The position numbers and the translations under genes are program-made. A stretch of DNA of 64,000 nt from Micromonospora polyrhachis (GTDB lineage: Bacteria; Actinomycetota; Actinomycetes; Mycobacteriales; Micromonosporaceae). The notes beneath the pieces are model-generated. The model made no database searches, was not told the origin of the DNA, and worked only from the letters and a program-made list of their open reading frames with translations. Numbering within the stretch: the stretch's first letter is position 1; each line of letters begins with the position of its first letter. Of this stretch, positions 22,474 through 31,744 are shown piece after piece. The stretch covers positions 2,733,501 to 2,797,500 of the forward strand of contig NZ_JACHJW010000001.1 in the NCBI RefSeq assembly GCF_014203835.1. The letters run 5' to 3'.

Positions 22474-24003
22474 TCAGTCGTCCTCGCCGAAGGCCAGCCG
22501 CTGCGCCGACCGGCCCCGCAGCCTGGCCACGATCCGTGGCAGGTACGGCACCAGCAGGGCGAGCACCACCAGCCCGAGCAGCACTGCGGTCAACGGTCGA
22601 CTGACGAACACGGTCAGGTCGTTGTTGGCGAGCACCAGGGTCCGCCGGAACTGCATCTCCATCATCGGGCCGAGGATGGCACCCAGGATCACCGGCGCGA
22701 TCGGGAAGTCGAAGTGCCGCATGAAGAACCCGATCACCCCGACCCCGTACGCGATCAGCACCTGGACCACGCTGTTCGAGGCGACGTACACACCGAGCGT
22801 GGCGAAGACCAGGATGCCCGCGTACAGGACCGGCCGGGGGATCTGGAGCACCTTCACCCAGACCCGGATCAGCGGCAGGTTCAACGCCAGCAGCAGGACG
22901 TTGCCGACGTAGAGCGAGGCGATCAACGCCCACACCAGCTCCGGTGACTTCTCGAACAGCTGCGGCCCCGGTTGCAGGTTGAAGATCTGGAACGCGGCCA
23001 GCATCACGGCGGCAGTCGCCGAGGTGGGGATACCCAGGGTCAACAGCGGCACCAGTACGCCCGAGAAGGCCGCGTTGTTGGCCGCCTCCGGCCCGGCCAC
23101 CCCTTCGATCGCCCCCTTGCCGAACTGCTCCTTGTGCTTGGAGCGACGCTTCTCGAAGGTGTACGACAGGAAGGTCGGCACGTCGGCTCCGCCGGAGGGC
23201 AGTGCGCCGAACGGGAACCCGAGGGCGGTGCCGCGCAGCCACGGCCGCCAGGACCGGGCCCAGTCCTGCCGGCTCATCCAACGCGCTCCACCGACCGGTT
23301 CCAGTGGCGTCACGTGCTCGGGCAGGTGCCGCAGCCGGCTGGCGACGTAGAGCGTCTCCCCGATGGCGAACAGGCCGACGATGATCACCACGACGTCGAC
23401 GCCTTCGAGCAGTTGCAGGCTGCCGAAGGTGAACCGGGCCTGCCCGGTCAGCCCGTCGAGGCCGACCACGCCGAGGAAGAGGCCGAGGAAGAGCGACATC
23501 AACCCGCGTACGAGGGAGCGGCCGACCAGCGCGGTGACCGCGACCATGGCCAGCAGCGCCAGCGCGAAGTAGTCCGCCGCCCGGAAGTTGACGGCCAGCT
23601 CGGCGAAGGGTTTCGCGAAGAGGGTCAGCAGCAACGTCGAGATGGTGCCGGCGACGAAGGAGCCGATCGCCGCGGTGGCGAGGGCGGCCCTGGCTCGGCC
23701 TCGCCGCGCCATCTGGTAGCCCTCGATCGCGGTGGCCACCGAGGCGGACTCGCCCGGGGTGTTGAGCAGGATGGAGGTGGTGGAACCGCCGTACATCGCC
23801 CCGTAGTAGATGCCGGCGAACATGATGAAGGTGCCGATCGGGTCGTCCAGACTGAACGTCACCGGAAGCAGCAGGGCGATGGTCAGCGCCGGCCCGATGC
23901 CGGGGAGCACCCCGACGAACGTACCGAGGGTGACGCCGATCGCCGCGTAGAGCAGGTATTGCGGGCTCAGTACGGTCCCGAATCCCGCCAACAGGTCGGT
24001 CAT
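22474..24003 (-). CDS. tctA: TctA-family tricarboxylate transporter large membrane subunit
   Basis: Polytopic protein of 509 aa with about twelve helices (DUF112 family). Hallmarks are [17 protein letters not shown] near residue 35, [20 protein letters not shown] near 70, and the mid-protein repeat-like [20 protein letters not shown] and [16 protein letters not shown]. These match known TctA glycine-rich loops. Its start overlaps the tctB stop (ATGA). It forms the transport channel with TctB and receives substrate from TctC. Confidence 0.93.
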   Translation of the reverse strand: MTDLLAGFGTVLSPQYLLYAAIGVTLGTFVGVLPGIGPALTIALLLPVTFSLDDPIGTFIMFAGIYYGAMYGGSTTSILLNTPGESASVATAIEGYQMARRGRARAALATAAIGSFVAGTISTLLLTLFAKPFAELAVNFRAADYFALALLAMVAVTALVGRSLVRGLMSLFLGLFLGVVGLDGLTGQARFTFGSLQLLEGVDVVVIIVGLFAIGETLYVASRLRHLPEHVTPLEPVGGARWMSRQDWARSWRPWLRGTALGFPFGALPSGGADVPTFLSYTFEKRRSKHKEQFGKGAIEGVAGPEAANNAAFSGVLVPLLTLGIPTSATAAVMLAAFQIFNLQPGPQLFEKSPELVWALIASLYVGNVLLLALNLPLIRVWVKVLQIPRPVLYAGILVFATLGVYVASNSVVQVLIAYGVGVIGFFMRHFDFPIAPVILGAILGPMMEMQFRRTLVLANNDLTVFVSRPLTAVLLGLVVLALLVPYLPRIVARLRGRSAQRLAFGEDD

Positions 24004-24665
24004 ATCGGCAGTACTCCGCTGGGCAGTTGGATGGCGAGCAGATGGGTGAACGCGAGGTAGACGACCAGCGCGAGCGGTACCCCGACGACGGCGTCCCGGA
24101 CCGGTTGCCGGCTACCCAGGATCCGGGCGGTCACCACGAAGAACACCGCCGAGGCGAGCACGAACCCAACCGGCTCCAACGCGAGGACGTAACCGCAGAG
24201 CACGACGGCCAGCAGGACCGGCGGGAGCCACTGGATACGCTCCGGCCCGGGTCGGTCGGGCGAGTCGTCGTCCGCCGCCGGATCGTCGGCGGTCGCCGTG
24301 GCCTGCGGTGCTGCCGGGTCCCCGCCCGCACTCGCTTCCGGCACTGAGTCGTTGGCGTCGGCCGTCGCCTCCGGTGCCGGCTCGTCGGTGGTGGCCGGAT
24401 CGTCTGCTCGGGCTGGTTGGTCGGGCGACACGAACTGCTGGATCAGGTACCACAGGGCCAGGAGCAGCCAGCCACCGGAGACCACGACGGGGGCCAGCCA
24501 CGGTCCGGCGGGAGCGAAGTCACCGCCGGCCGCGTCGTACGCGTACCAGAACAGGAAGACCCCCGCCGCCAGCATCACGGCACCGAGCACCAGGGGTCCC
24601 AACGGCCGCCGGGAACGGGCGGCATCCCGCTCCGCTCCCAGTGCCGCAGTGGTGGGCGGCGTCAT
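24000..24665 (-). CDS. tctB: TctB-family small membrane subunit
   Basis: Protein of 221 aa with four predicted helices (residues ~24-42, ~55-75, ~150-170, ~195-215) in the TctB pattern. The stretch ~82-140 between helices 2 and 3 is an unusually long acidic, Ala/Pro/Asp-rich linker, so the protein is longer than the usual ~150-180. It directly abuts tctC (TAG next to ATG) and overlaps tctA. The hydrophobic layout and position support the call; sequence conservation in this family is weak. Confidence 0.85.
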   Translation of the reverse strand: MTPPTTAALGAERDAARSRRPLGPLVLGAVMLAAGVFLFWYAYDAAGGDFAPAGPWLAPVVVSGGWLLLALWYLIQQFVSPDQPARADDPATTDEPAPEATADANDSVPEASAGGDPAAPQATATADDPAADDDSPDRPGPERIQWLPPVLLAVVLCGYVLALEPVGFVLASAVFFVVTARILGSRQPVRDAVVGVPLALVVYLAFTHLLAIQLPSGVLPI

Positions 24666-25700
24666 CTAGCTGGCCAACCCGATCTCGGTGAGTACGGCGG
24701 TGATCCGGGCGCTCTCACTGGCGAAGTACGCCGCCGCCTCGTCACCGCTGCGGTAGAAGTCGTCCCACTTCTGCTCGGTGAGGGTCTTCTTCCACTGCTC
24801 GGAGGCGTGCAGCTTGTCCATCATGGCGATCAGGGCGGCCCGTTCGCCGTCCTTGATTCCCGGCGGGGCCACCACGCCGCGCCAGTTCATCAGCTCCACG
24901 TCGTACCCGGATTCCTTGATCGTGGGTGCCGGCTTGCCGGCGCCGGCGTCCACGCCCACGCTGCCGGAGACCGCCAACGCGCGGACCTTGCCGGCCGCGA
25001 CCAGGTCCTTGAACTCGCTCGCGCCGGAGACCGCAGCGGTCAGGTCACCGGCGAGCAGGGCGGCCTTGGACTCGCCGCCACCGGAGTAGGCCACGTACTT
25101 CATCGCCTTCGGGTCCGCTCCGGCGGCCTTGGCGAGCAGGCCGACCAGGATCTGGTCGGTGCCGCCGGCGGAACCGCCACCCCAGTTGATCGAGGAGGGG
25201 TTGGCCTTCGCGTCGTCCATCAGCTGCTTGAGCGTCGTGTACTTGGACGACGCCGGAACCACGATCACCTCTTGCTCGGCGGTGAGCGTCGCGATCGGGG
25301 TGACCTGGTTGAGTCCCACCGGGGACTTGTTCGTCACCACGCCGCCGACCATGACCAGGCCCATGACCATCAACTGGTGCGCGTCGCCCCGGTTCTTCGT
25401 CACCAACTGTGACAGGCCGAGCGTGCCGGCAGCCCCGGGTACGTTGTAGACCTCGACCGACTTGTCGATCAGCTTGCCGTCGGTGATGGCCTTCTGCATC
25501 GAGCGCGCAGTGATGTCCCAGCCGCCGCCCGGCGCGGCCGGGGCCATCAGCTGCACGGTCCGGGTTGGATACTTGGCCGCCCCGCCGTCACCCGCGTCGC
25601 CGGCCTTGTTGCACCCCGCTCCCGCGAGGACCAACACCGGTAGGCAGGCTGCCAGAAGGGTACGGCGGCGCACCGCAGGAGCACCCCGAAGGTCTGTCAT
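24666..25700 (-). CDS. tctC: TctC-family tricarboxylate-binding lipoprotein (copy 2)
   Basis: Substrate-binding lipoprotein of 344 aa and first gene of the tctCBA operon. The signal has RRRTLLAACLPVLVLAGAGC, with lipobox Cys at ~29; the twin-Arg-like RRR is notable. TctC hallmarks are APAAPGGGWDITARSMQKAI, NVPGAAGTLGLSQLV and MNWRGVVAPPGI. ATG 25700 is preceded by GGAG. It is a distant paralogue of the protein at 19051. Confidence 0.92.
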   Translation of the reverse strand: MTDLRGAPAVRRRTLLAACLPVLVLAGAGCNKAGDAGDGGAAKYPTRTVQLMAPAAPGGGWDITARSMQKAITDGKLIDKSVEVYNVPGAAGTLGLSQLVTKNRGDAHQLMVMGLVMVGGVVTNKSPVGLNQVTPIATLTAEQEVIVVPASSKYTTLKQLMDDAKANPSSINWGGGSAGGTDQILVGLLAKAAGADPKAMKYVAYSGGGESKAALLAGDLTAAVSGASEFKDLVAAGKVRALAVSGSVGVDAGAGKPAPTIKESGYDVELMNWRGVVAPPGIKDGERAALIAMMDKLHASEQWKKTLTEQKWDDFYRSGDEAAAYFASESARITAVLTEIGLAS

Positions 25701-25871
25701 CTCATCTCCACTGACCAGAATCGACTTTTGCCGCCGTGCTCCGGCTGCTCTTGCCGCCGTATTTCGGCTGCGTTTCGTCGATGCTGTCCGGCCAGCCGCC
25801 CCGGGTCACCGTTGCGGTCGTGGAGTTCGTTCTGGTCGTTGTGGTCGTGGGCCTGTCCCTGGCTGCCGCGC
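25701..25871. other. 171-bp intergenic region upstream of tctC
   Basis: Lies between the tctC start and the PP2C stop (both minus). It holds GC-rich, low-complexity sequence with two loose copies of TTGCCGCCGTxxTxCGGCTGC near 25728-25770 and a TCGT/GGTCGT-rich stretch near 25810-25850. It should contain the tct promoter, but I cannot point to a convincing one. Confidence 0.5.
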
Positions 25872-26594
25872 CTACCCGGCGAGTACGTCGGCCAGCACGA
25901 CGGTGACGTTGTCCGGCGCACCCCCCTGATGCGCCAGCTTGACCAGGTGTTCCGCCCGATGCCGCAGGTCGGTTGCGCTGCCCAGCACCTGGGCGATGGC
26001 ATGGTCGTCGACGACATCGGAGAGGCCGTCACTACAGAGCAGCAGCCGGTCACCCGCCTCGACGGCCAACACCATGATCGTCGGGGCGACGCCCTGGCCC
26101 TGGAGCGCCCTGGTCACCAGGGAACGTTGCGGATGCCGGCGGGCCTCCTCCGGACTCAACACCCCCTGGTCGACCAGCGCCTGGACCAGGGTGTCATCCC
26201 GGGTCACCTGCCGTAGGCCGGTCCGCCGCAGCAGATAGCCCCGCGAGTCACCGGCATGCGCGACGGTGAGTTCCATCCCGGCCAACAGGGCCGCGGTCAC
26301 CGTGGTGCCCATGCCGTCGTTGGCCGGGTCCGCATCGGCCGTCTCCCTGATCCGCTGGTTGGCCAGACCGATCGCCCGGGACACCACCGCCCCCGCCGTC
26401 TCCTCGGCCATGAGCGGCCGGTCCAGCGGAGTCAACTCTCGGATGACGAGCGCGCTGGCGACCTCGCCGGCGGGTAGTCCGCCTATGCCATCGGCGACCG
26501 CCACCAGCCGCTCGCCGGCATAGGCGGCGTCCTCGTTGTTGTCGCGGACCAGCCCGGGATCGCTGACCATCGCCGTACGCAGGATCAAGGTCAT
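25872..26594 (-). CDS. PP2C-type Ser/Thr protein phosphatase (PstP-like)
   Basis: Soluble PPM phosphatase of 240 aa. The metal-binding motifs are all present: VRDNNEDAAYAG, VADGIGGLPAGEVAS, GMGTTVTAALL, AHAGDSRGYLLR, LCSDGLSDVVDD and the C-terminal GAPDNVTVVLADV. There is no transmembrane tail, unlike full PstP. It has no linked kinase here. It is divergent from the LuxR-type regulator with a 62-bp gap. Confidence 0.92.
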   Translation of the reverse strand: MTLILRTAMVSDPGLVRDNNEDAAYAGERLVAVADGIGGLPAGEVASALVIRELTPLDRPLMAEETAGAVVSRAIGLANQRIRETADADPANDGMGTTVTAALLAGMELTVAHAGDSRGYLLRRTGLRQVTRDDTLVQALVDQGVLSPEEARRHPQRSLVTRALQGQGVAPTIMVLAVEAGDRLLLCSDGLSDVVDDHAIAQVLGSATDLRHRAEHLVKLAHQGGAPDNVTVVLADVLAG

Positions 26595-26656
26595 GTAAAC
26601 AGCATGCCAAGAAGACCGTCGCCACGTCTCTACGCACTACTACGTAGGGTTAGGGC

Positions 26657-27709
26657 ATGATGCCGGTCCCCATGGTCGGTCGCGCGGGCGAACTGGCCGA
26701 ACTCGTCGACACCTGGTCCGGGTTGACGACGGCGACCCGGCCGATGGGGCGTACCGCGGTGATCACCGGCGCTGCCGGCGTTGGAAAGAGTCTGCTGACC
26801 GCCACCGCGCTCGACGCGTTCACGCCCCGTCCCCGTACGGTGCTCTCCGGTGCGGCCCGGCTACACAGTCCGGCTCCCTACGACTGGCTCGCCGCTGTGC
26901 TGAGCGGACGGGACACCACCGCCCTGCCGCTACCGGTGGACGCGCTGGCCTGGCTGGCCCAGCACCCCGACCCACCCCGCGAGCGGTACGCCCCGGAGGC
27001 ACTGCTCCGGCTCGCGGTGCGTACGGTCCGGGAGCTGGTCGGCACGGGCCCGGCGGTGCTGGTCGTCGAGGATCTGCACGCCCTCGACCCGGCCAGCCTC
27101 AACCTGATCGGCGAACTCGCCACCGTTCCGGACCTGCCGATCCTGCTCATGGTCACCAGCCAGCCGCCGGAGGTGGCCGTCTCCCCCGCGCTCACCGCCC
27201 GGACGATGGCCCGGCTCGCCGGAACGGCCGGCGCGGTCCGCCAGCATCTCGACACCCTGGGCCGGGGCGAGGTCGCCGACATCCTGACCAAGGTCTTTCC
27301 CGGACACGCCGTGTCGGCGACGGTCGTCACCGCCGCGTGGGAGCGTACCGGCGGTAACCCGTACCGGCTCACCGAGCTTCTGGTGGCCCGGGGCGGTGGT
27401 GGACCAAAGCGGTTGATCCACGAGTCCACCGGGACGGAGCCCGCCGGGATGGAACGCAACAGGGTGGAGTTCACCGGGGCGGAGCTCACCGGCCGGGAGG
27501 CCGACGTGCTCGCCTGCCTGGCCGCTGGAATGTCCAACAAGCAGGTCGCCCGATCATTGGGGATCTCGGTCCGGACGGTGACCGTGCACGTGTCGAATCT
27601 GCTGCGTAAGACCGGTTCGGCTTCGCGAACCGAGGCGGCCCTGTGGGCCGTACGTCATCGACACGCCGGCTCGACTCCACCGACGAAGTCGGCATTTCCC
27701 CGCGCTTGA
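26657..27709 (+). CDS. Compact AAA/LuxR-family regulator
   Basis: Regulator of 350 aa. N-terminal ATPase: Walker A GAAGVGKSLLTATALD (near residue 40), Walker B AVLVVEDLHALD. A C-terminal LuxR helix-turn-helix follows (LTGREADVLACLAAGMSNKQ, RSLGISVRTVTVHVSNLLRK). LAL-type proteins usually have ~900 residues with a TPR region, which is missing here. ATG 26657 has TAGGGT (26645-26650) six bases upstream, which fits a leaderless transcript. A role in secondary metabolism or stress is typical of the family but not shown here. Confidence 0.8.
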   Translation: MMPVPMVGRAGELAELVDTWSGLTTATRPMGRTAVITGAAGVGKSLLTATALDAFTPRPRTVLSGAARLHSPAPYDWLAAVLSGRDTTALPLPVDALAWLAQHPDPPRERYAPEALLRLAVRTVRELVGTGPAVLVVEDLHALDPASLNLIGELATVPDLPILLMVTSQPPEVAVSPALTARTMARLAGTAGAVRQHLDTLGRGEVADILTKVFPGHAVSATVVTAAWERTGGNPYRLTELLVARGGGGPKRLIHESTGTEPAGMERNRVEFTGAELTGREADVLACLAAGMSNKQVARSLGISVRTVTVHVSNLLRKTGSASRTEAALWAVRHRHAGSTPPTKSAFPRA

Positions 27710-27893
27710 CGCGTAGTCCATCATTGACTGTACGGCTGGGAATTTTCGATCTCGATAGCCTCGCGATGTCGGAACCTTGCCGGGCACTTCCCTATCATCT
27801 ACTTGCTTCCGGGAGCCTCCGGCGTCCCGAGCCCCATAACACGATTGCCGCCGACCGTACGGGCGGCGCATTGGCGGATGGTGGTGCACTGGG

Positions 27894-29732
27894 ATGAGGA
27901 TCCAACCTCGGCAGCAGCTTCTGGAGGTTTGGAACGCGGCTGTCCGATCGTCCTGGCGGGACGGCGAGTGGGTGTGGGGTGGGCGCGACGGCTCGAATTC
28001 GATCAGCGACGCCGAACAGCTGCTCTGTCTCCTGCTACCGGCGACGAAGGTCGGCACATTCAAGATCGACCGTCCGGATGAGACCGCCGACGATATGATC
28101 AAGGCATTGCGGCCCCTCGGCAATGCCACCCAGATTCCCCGGGTGCTCATGCAGGTACTCCGGGACTACTACGCCCGGTATACCGACGAGTCCGGTACGC
28201 CCGTTTTCTCAGGCAGCACATATTTCGACATAGGCGGCGCGGCCGAGGTCAAACCGGAGCAGCTACAGCTGGACATCGTCGACTCGTACGCCATGTCGGT
28301 GACCCTCTCGCTGTCGACGATCGGTTTCCTCCGCGTCTTCCGCCAATCCGTGAGCCGGGACGAGATCCTGCGGGAGATCGAATCCCTGGAGTCCATGGCC
28401 AGTGTCCGGCTGAGCGCCGCGATGGTCGGCATGCTCCGCAGCTTCTCGGTAAACGTCTTCGACGTGGACTCCATGGAGGGCCAGGCCCTGGTTCGGATGG
28501 TCAACCAGGGCGGCCTCCCACAACGGCAGATCGTCGCCCACCTCCGCCGCGAGCTACGCCAGACGATGGCGAGCTTCCGAGAGATCCTGATCGGTTCCGG
28601 TCAGGTCGCCGACCTGGAGAGCCCCAACCGGCTCTTCGAGTGTGGCTGGTCCTGGGGCGTCGTCAAGGACGCTCCGACGATCGACACCGAGGAGCCGGTG
28701 GGACACCAGCCCAAGGGCGTGGCGCAGGAGGCACCCTACCTCTACTTCACGGTCATCGCCCTGGACGCCATCGAGGACCTACTCTCCGAACGGACACGAA
28801 TCCTCGGTCTGCTCAACGACGAGCAGCAGCGACTGTCCCGAGCTCTGCAACTACGGTGGGAGCTGACCCGTACCTACTGGGCGGCGGTAGCCACCTTCGG
28901 TGACGGCCACCGGTGGCCGCTGGAAGACATCCCCTGGCGCACCACCGACGAGGAGTCCTCCGACTACTACACGCTGCTGGTGACCTCGCTGGCCGTCAAG
29001 GGCCTGGTCCGTGAACGCGGCTCGGACGCCGAACTGACCCGCGTGGGCCTCGTCCTCGAAGAACTGGCCAACCGGTCCCGCATCACCCGGCGGCCACTCG
29101 ACCAGGACTCGGCGGTAGCTCTCCACTCACCCGGGGTACGCCTGTCGTTGGTCGGCAGCGAGCAACTCGGCGGCCCCCAGCTACGCTGGGTGGTCAGCGA
29201 ATTCTCCGCCCTGCTGTTGCAGCGTTCCTCCGTGATCGCCGGGCTGTTGAGCGAGGCCGACCAGCGGGCCCGGCTGCTGGAACTGGCCGACCGGACCTGG
29301 GACCACCTGCTCGACCGGCGACTCGACCGAGGGGCCGCGCGCAGTCTGTGGGACCAGCCAGCCAAGGTATTCCAGCAGGTACAGACCACCTACGACGAAC
29401 CCTCCTGGTACCACACCGAGCGGGTGGTGCAGGGGCTCGTCACCACCGCCAACATGCTCAGCCGGCCGCCCCTGCGCAGTGACCGGTTGGCGGTCATCGC
29501 CCGGGACCTGCTCAACGAGGCCGAACACCTCTACGACATCGAACTGCTCAGCGGCGCCGCAGAAGCCGGCCCAAAGATCCAGCAGACCCTGCACATCGTC
29601 CGGGTAAACCTTCGGCGAGCCCGGGAGATCCTCCAGGACCGGCCGGCGACCGCCGCCGCACTGGCCACCGAAGTGCTACGGGTACTCGACGAGTTCGCCG
29701 CGGCCCGCCGAGACGTCGCGGAGGCGGGCTGA
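27894..29732 (+). CDS. SCO2524-family protein
   Basis: Protein of 612 aa matching, by recall, the actinobacterial SCO2524 family of unknown function. The N-terminus is MRIQPRQQLLEVWNAAVRSS, with further family-like text VGTFKIDRPDETADDMIKAL and YTDESGTPVFSGSTYFDIGG. It is mostly helical and charged, with no membrane segments or catalytic motif that I recognise. It is the first of three genes packed at 1-bp and 4-nt junctions, so a single product group is likely. A 184-bp gap upstream must hold the promoter. The start lacks a strong ribosome site. Confidence 0.75.
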   Translation: MRIQPRQQLLEVWNAAVRSSWRDGEWVWGGRDGSNSISDAEQLLCLLLPATKVGTFKIDRPDETADDMIKALRPLGNATQIPRVLMQVLRDYYARYTDESGTPVFSGSTYFDIGGAAEVKPEQLQLDIVDSYAMSVTLSLSTIGFLRVFRQSVSRDEILREIESLESMASVRLSAAMVGMLRSFSVNVFDVDSMEGQALVRMVNQGGLPQRQIVAHLRRELRQTMASFREILIGSGQVADLESPNRLFECGWSWGVVKDAPTIDTEEPVGHQPKGVAQEAPYLYFTVIALDAIEDLLSERTRILGLLNDEQQRLSRALQLRWELTRTYWAAVATFGDGHRWPLEDIPWRTTDEESSDYYTLLVTSLAVKGLVRERGSDAELTRVGLVLEELANRSRITRRPLDQDSAVALHSPGVRLSLVGSEQLGGPQLRWVVSEFSALLLQRSSVIAGLLSEADQRARLLELADRTWDHLLDRRLDRGAARSLWDQPAKVFQQVQTTYDEPSWYHTERVVQGLVTTANMLSRPPLRSDRLAVIARDLLNEAEHLYDIELLSGAAEAGPKIQQTLHIVRVNLRRAREILQDRPATAAALATEVLRVLDEFAAARRDVAEAG

Positions 29733-29733
29733 C

Positions 29734-30651
29734 ATGTTGATTTTCGCGGTGTCCGACAAGGGCGGCACCGGCCGCTCGGTCACCAGTAGCAACGTCCTCT
29801 ACCGCAGCGCCCTGCAAGGGGCGGACGTCTGCTACCTCGACTTCGACTTCGGCTCCCCCACCTCAGGGGCCATCTTCAACATCGAGTCGGCGGTACACGG
29901 CACCACCCGAGGCGGATTGCACTCCTATTTGGACGGGGCACTGATCGAGCCGACCCGGTTCGACGTCTGGTCCGAGTCAGACCGGACGAGTCTGCGCAAC
30001 CGGCCGCCCGGCGCGGGCCAGCTGGTCCTGCTCCCCGGCGACAGCGGGGGCGGGGAGTTCCCCACCACCCGAGAACGCATCGAACGCTGCAGCCGACTCT
30101 TCCTCCGCCTGGAGGAGGAGTTCGACCTCAGCCTGATCGACCTGAGCGCCGGCCGGTCGTACGCCACCGAGATGGTGCTCGCCGCCACCGCCATGCCCGA
30201 ACTGCGCTCAGTCCGGTCCCGGTGGCTGGTGTTCCACCGGTGGACCCGGCAACACGTGCTCGCCGCCTCCGGTCTGGTCTACGGTCCCCGTGGCATCCTG
30301 GACACCGGCGTACGGAATGGACACAACTACGAAGACCTCGTCGAGACTCTGCGCTTCGTGCGTACCGCCGTGGTCGACCCCGACTCCCCTGAACTCGAAG
30401 GACTTCGACCGGCGCAGGTGGCCTGGCTACGCGAGTGCAACCGGGACCTCCTGGAACTGGCCAGCAACAACCGGGTCGGCCGGACCATGCTGATCGGGTC
30501 CGTACCGCTCGACCCGGTACTGCAGTGGCGTGAGCAACTGATCTCAGACAACGATGTGTGGGCCCGCCGGATCGCCAACCGCGAAACCGTCGAGGCGTTC
30601 GACACCCTGGCTAAACGGATCGTGGACGACTCAGCCTGGGAGACGCTTTGA
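29734..30651 (+). CDS. SCO2523-family variant P-loop protein (ParA/MinD-like)
   Basis: ParA/MinD-like protein of 305 aa. The deviant Walker A is VSDKGGTGRSVTSSNV near residue 6: the signature Lys of KGG is kept, but the usual GK(S/T) Lys is Arg. A switch-like VCYLDFDFGSPTSG follows, then LSLIDLSAGRSYATEM as Walker B-like strand. The family is known as a variant P-loop group. The start is one base after the upstream stop. Nucleotide binding is plausible, but hydrolysis may be altered. Confidence 0.8.
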   Translation: MLIFAVSDKGGTGRSVTSSNVLYRSALQGADVCYLDFDFGSPTSGAIFNIESAVHGTTRGGLHSYLDGALIEPTRFDVWSESDRTSLRNRPPGAGQLVLLPGDSGGGEFPTTRERIERCSRLFLRLEEEFDLSLIDLSAGRSYATEMVLAATAMPELRSVRSRWLVFHRWTRQHVLAASGLVYGPRGILDTGVRNGHNYEDLVETLRFVRTAVVDPDSPELEGLRPAQVAWLRECNRDLLELASNNRVGRTMLIGSVPLDPVLQWREQLISDNDVWARRIANRETVEAFDTLAKRIVDDSAWETL

Positions 30652-31610
30652 CGACACCGGATGTGGCTTTCGAAGAGACCGCGGCCAGACGCAGCATCGA
30701 GTCGGTCCCGCTGTCACACGTCTCGCTGGAGCTCGGCCACCTCTACATCGAGGAGTTCGCCGGCGGCGTGGAGCAGCTCCGGCGGCACTTCAACCGGATC
30801 GCGCCCTGGGTGGCCGCCGCCAAACAAGCCTGCGTCGCCCGTACGCCAGCGGGGCGGGCCCGGATCAGCACCTGCTTCCTCATCGACGACTACTTCACCC
30901 GGTTCAGCACCCCGCGTGAAGTGGTCCGGCAGTTGGAGGAGGCCACCCAGGGCACCGGCCTGGTCATCGACTACTTCGCCCGCGAGTCGGGCTGCGCCCG
31001 CGCCGACGACGTACCCCTCGCCGACCTGGTGCTGACGCAACTCGTCTCCGACCCGGTGCCCCAAACCACCGGTGACCGGCCGCCGACGACGGAGACCGGC
31101 TGGCTGTGCAACGGCAAGCGGTCGCCGGTCCAGGGTCCGGCACAGGCGATGAGTGGAAGCCTGGGCTGGATGCCGCCCGTGCAGAACGCCGCCAACCGGC
31201 ACTCGATCTTCCTCGACGTGGAGTTGTGGGACTACGAGGAGAACGGCGAACGGCGCTGGTCCTGCCCCTTCCTCGCCGCCGTCTGGCAACTCATGCGGCT
31301 CGGCCTGCTGCGCTACGAGGGAGAGGGCGTCACCAACCCGTACCAACTCGACGACTGGCCGGACGACTGGGACAAACTGCCAGCCGTCGTCAAGCTCAAC
31401 CCACACGCCGCACCATTCAGCGCGTACCGGACCTTCTCCGTCCTCGGGTCCCGCTTCCTGCCCGTCGAGCACGCCGTACGGACGATCCTCAGCCAGGTCT
31501 CGGTCAGCCTCGCCGTACTGGACCAGATCCACACCCGCAGTCGCGCCGAACACATCGACCTGCCAAAGGACCTGGTCGAACGGGTCGAATACGCGTTCAT
31601 CGGAGAATAG
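30648..31610 (+). CDS. SCO2522-family protein
   Basis: Protein of 320 aa assigned to the SCO2522 family by recall (VPLSHVSLELGHLYIEEFAG near residue 20, CFLIDDYFTRFSTPREVVRQ near 85). No catalytic motif is recognised. It starts at TTG 30648, which overlaps the upstream stop (TTGA) and has GGGAG at suitable distance; no ATG or GTG gives a better start. It ends next to tandem repeats that belong to the convergent NACHT gene. Confidence 0.75.
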   Translation: MTTPDVAFEETAARRSIESVPLSHVSLELGHLYIEEFAGGVEQLRRHFNRIAPWVAAAKQACVARTPAGRARISTCFLIDDYFTRFSTPREVVRQLEEATQGTGLVIDYFARESGCARADDVPLADLVLTQLVSDPVPQTTGDRPPTTETGWLCNGKRSPVQGPAQAMSGSLGWMPPVQNAANRHSIFLDVELWDYEENGERRWSCPFLAAVWQLMRLGLLRYEGEGVTNPYQLDDWPDDWDKLPAVVKLNPHAAPFSAYRTFSVLGSRFLPVEHAVRTILSQVSVSLAVLDQIHTRSRAEHIDLPKDLVERVEYAFIGE

Positions 31611-31644
31611 CGCCACCGATCGGGGACACCGGGCGGCGCATGCC

Positions 31645-31744
31645 TGGCGGGTCACGCCAGGTCCGGCAGGTGATACGAGCTGGCGGGTCACGCCAGGTCC
31701 GGCAGGTGATACGAGCTGGCGGGTCACGCCAGGTCCGGCAGGTG
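31645..31744. repeat. 36-bp tandem copies of the NACHT gene 3' end
   Basis: TGGCGGGTCACGCCAGGTCC starts three consecutive units: 31645-31680 and 31681-31716 (identical 36-mers), then 31717-31744 inside the gene. The unit carries the last codons and TGA of the gene at 31724. The two extra copies therefore put in-frame stop-containing copies of the tail (encoding HLPDLA) after the stop. The period is twelve codons. Confidence 0.9.

Noticed and set aside
25701..25871. Possible small gene or regulatory RNA before tctC.
   Set aside because: Only low-complexity GC-rich sequence; no start with a ribosome site and no stable fold recognised by eye.
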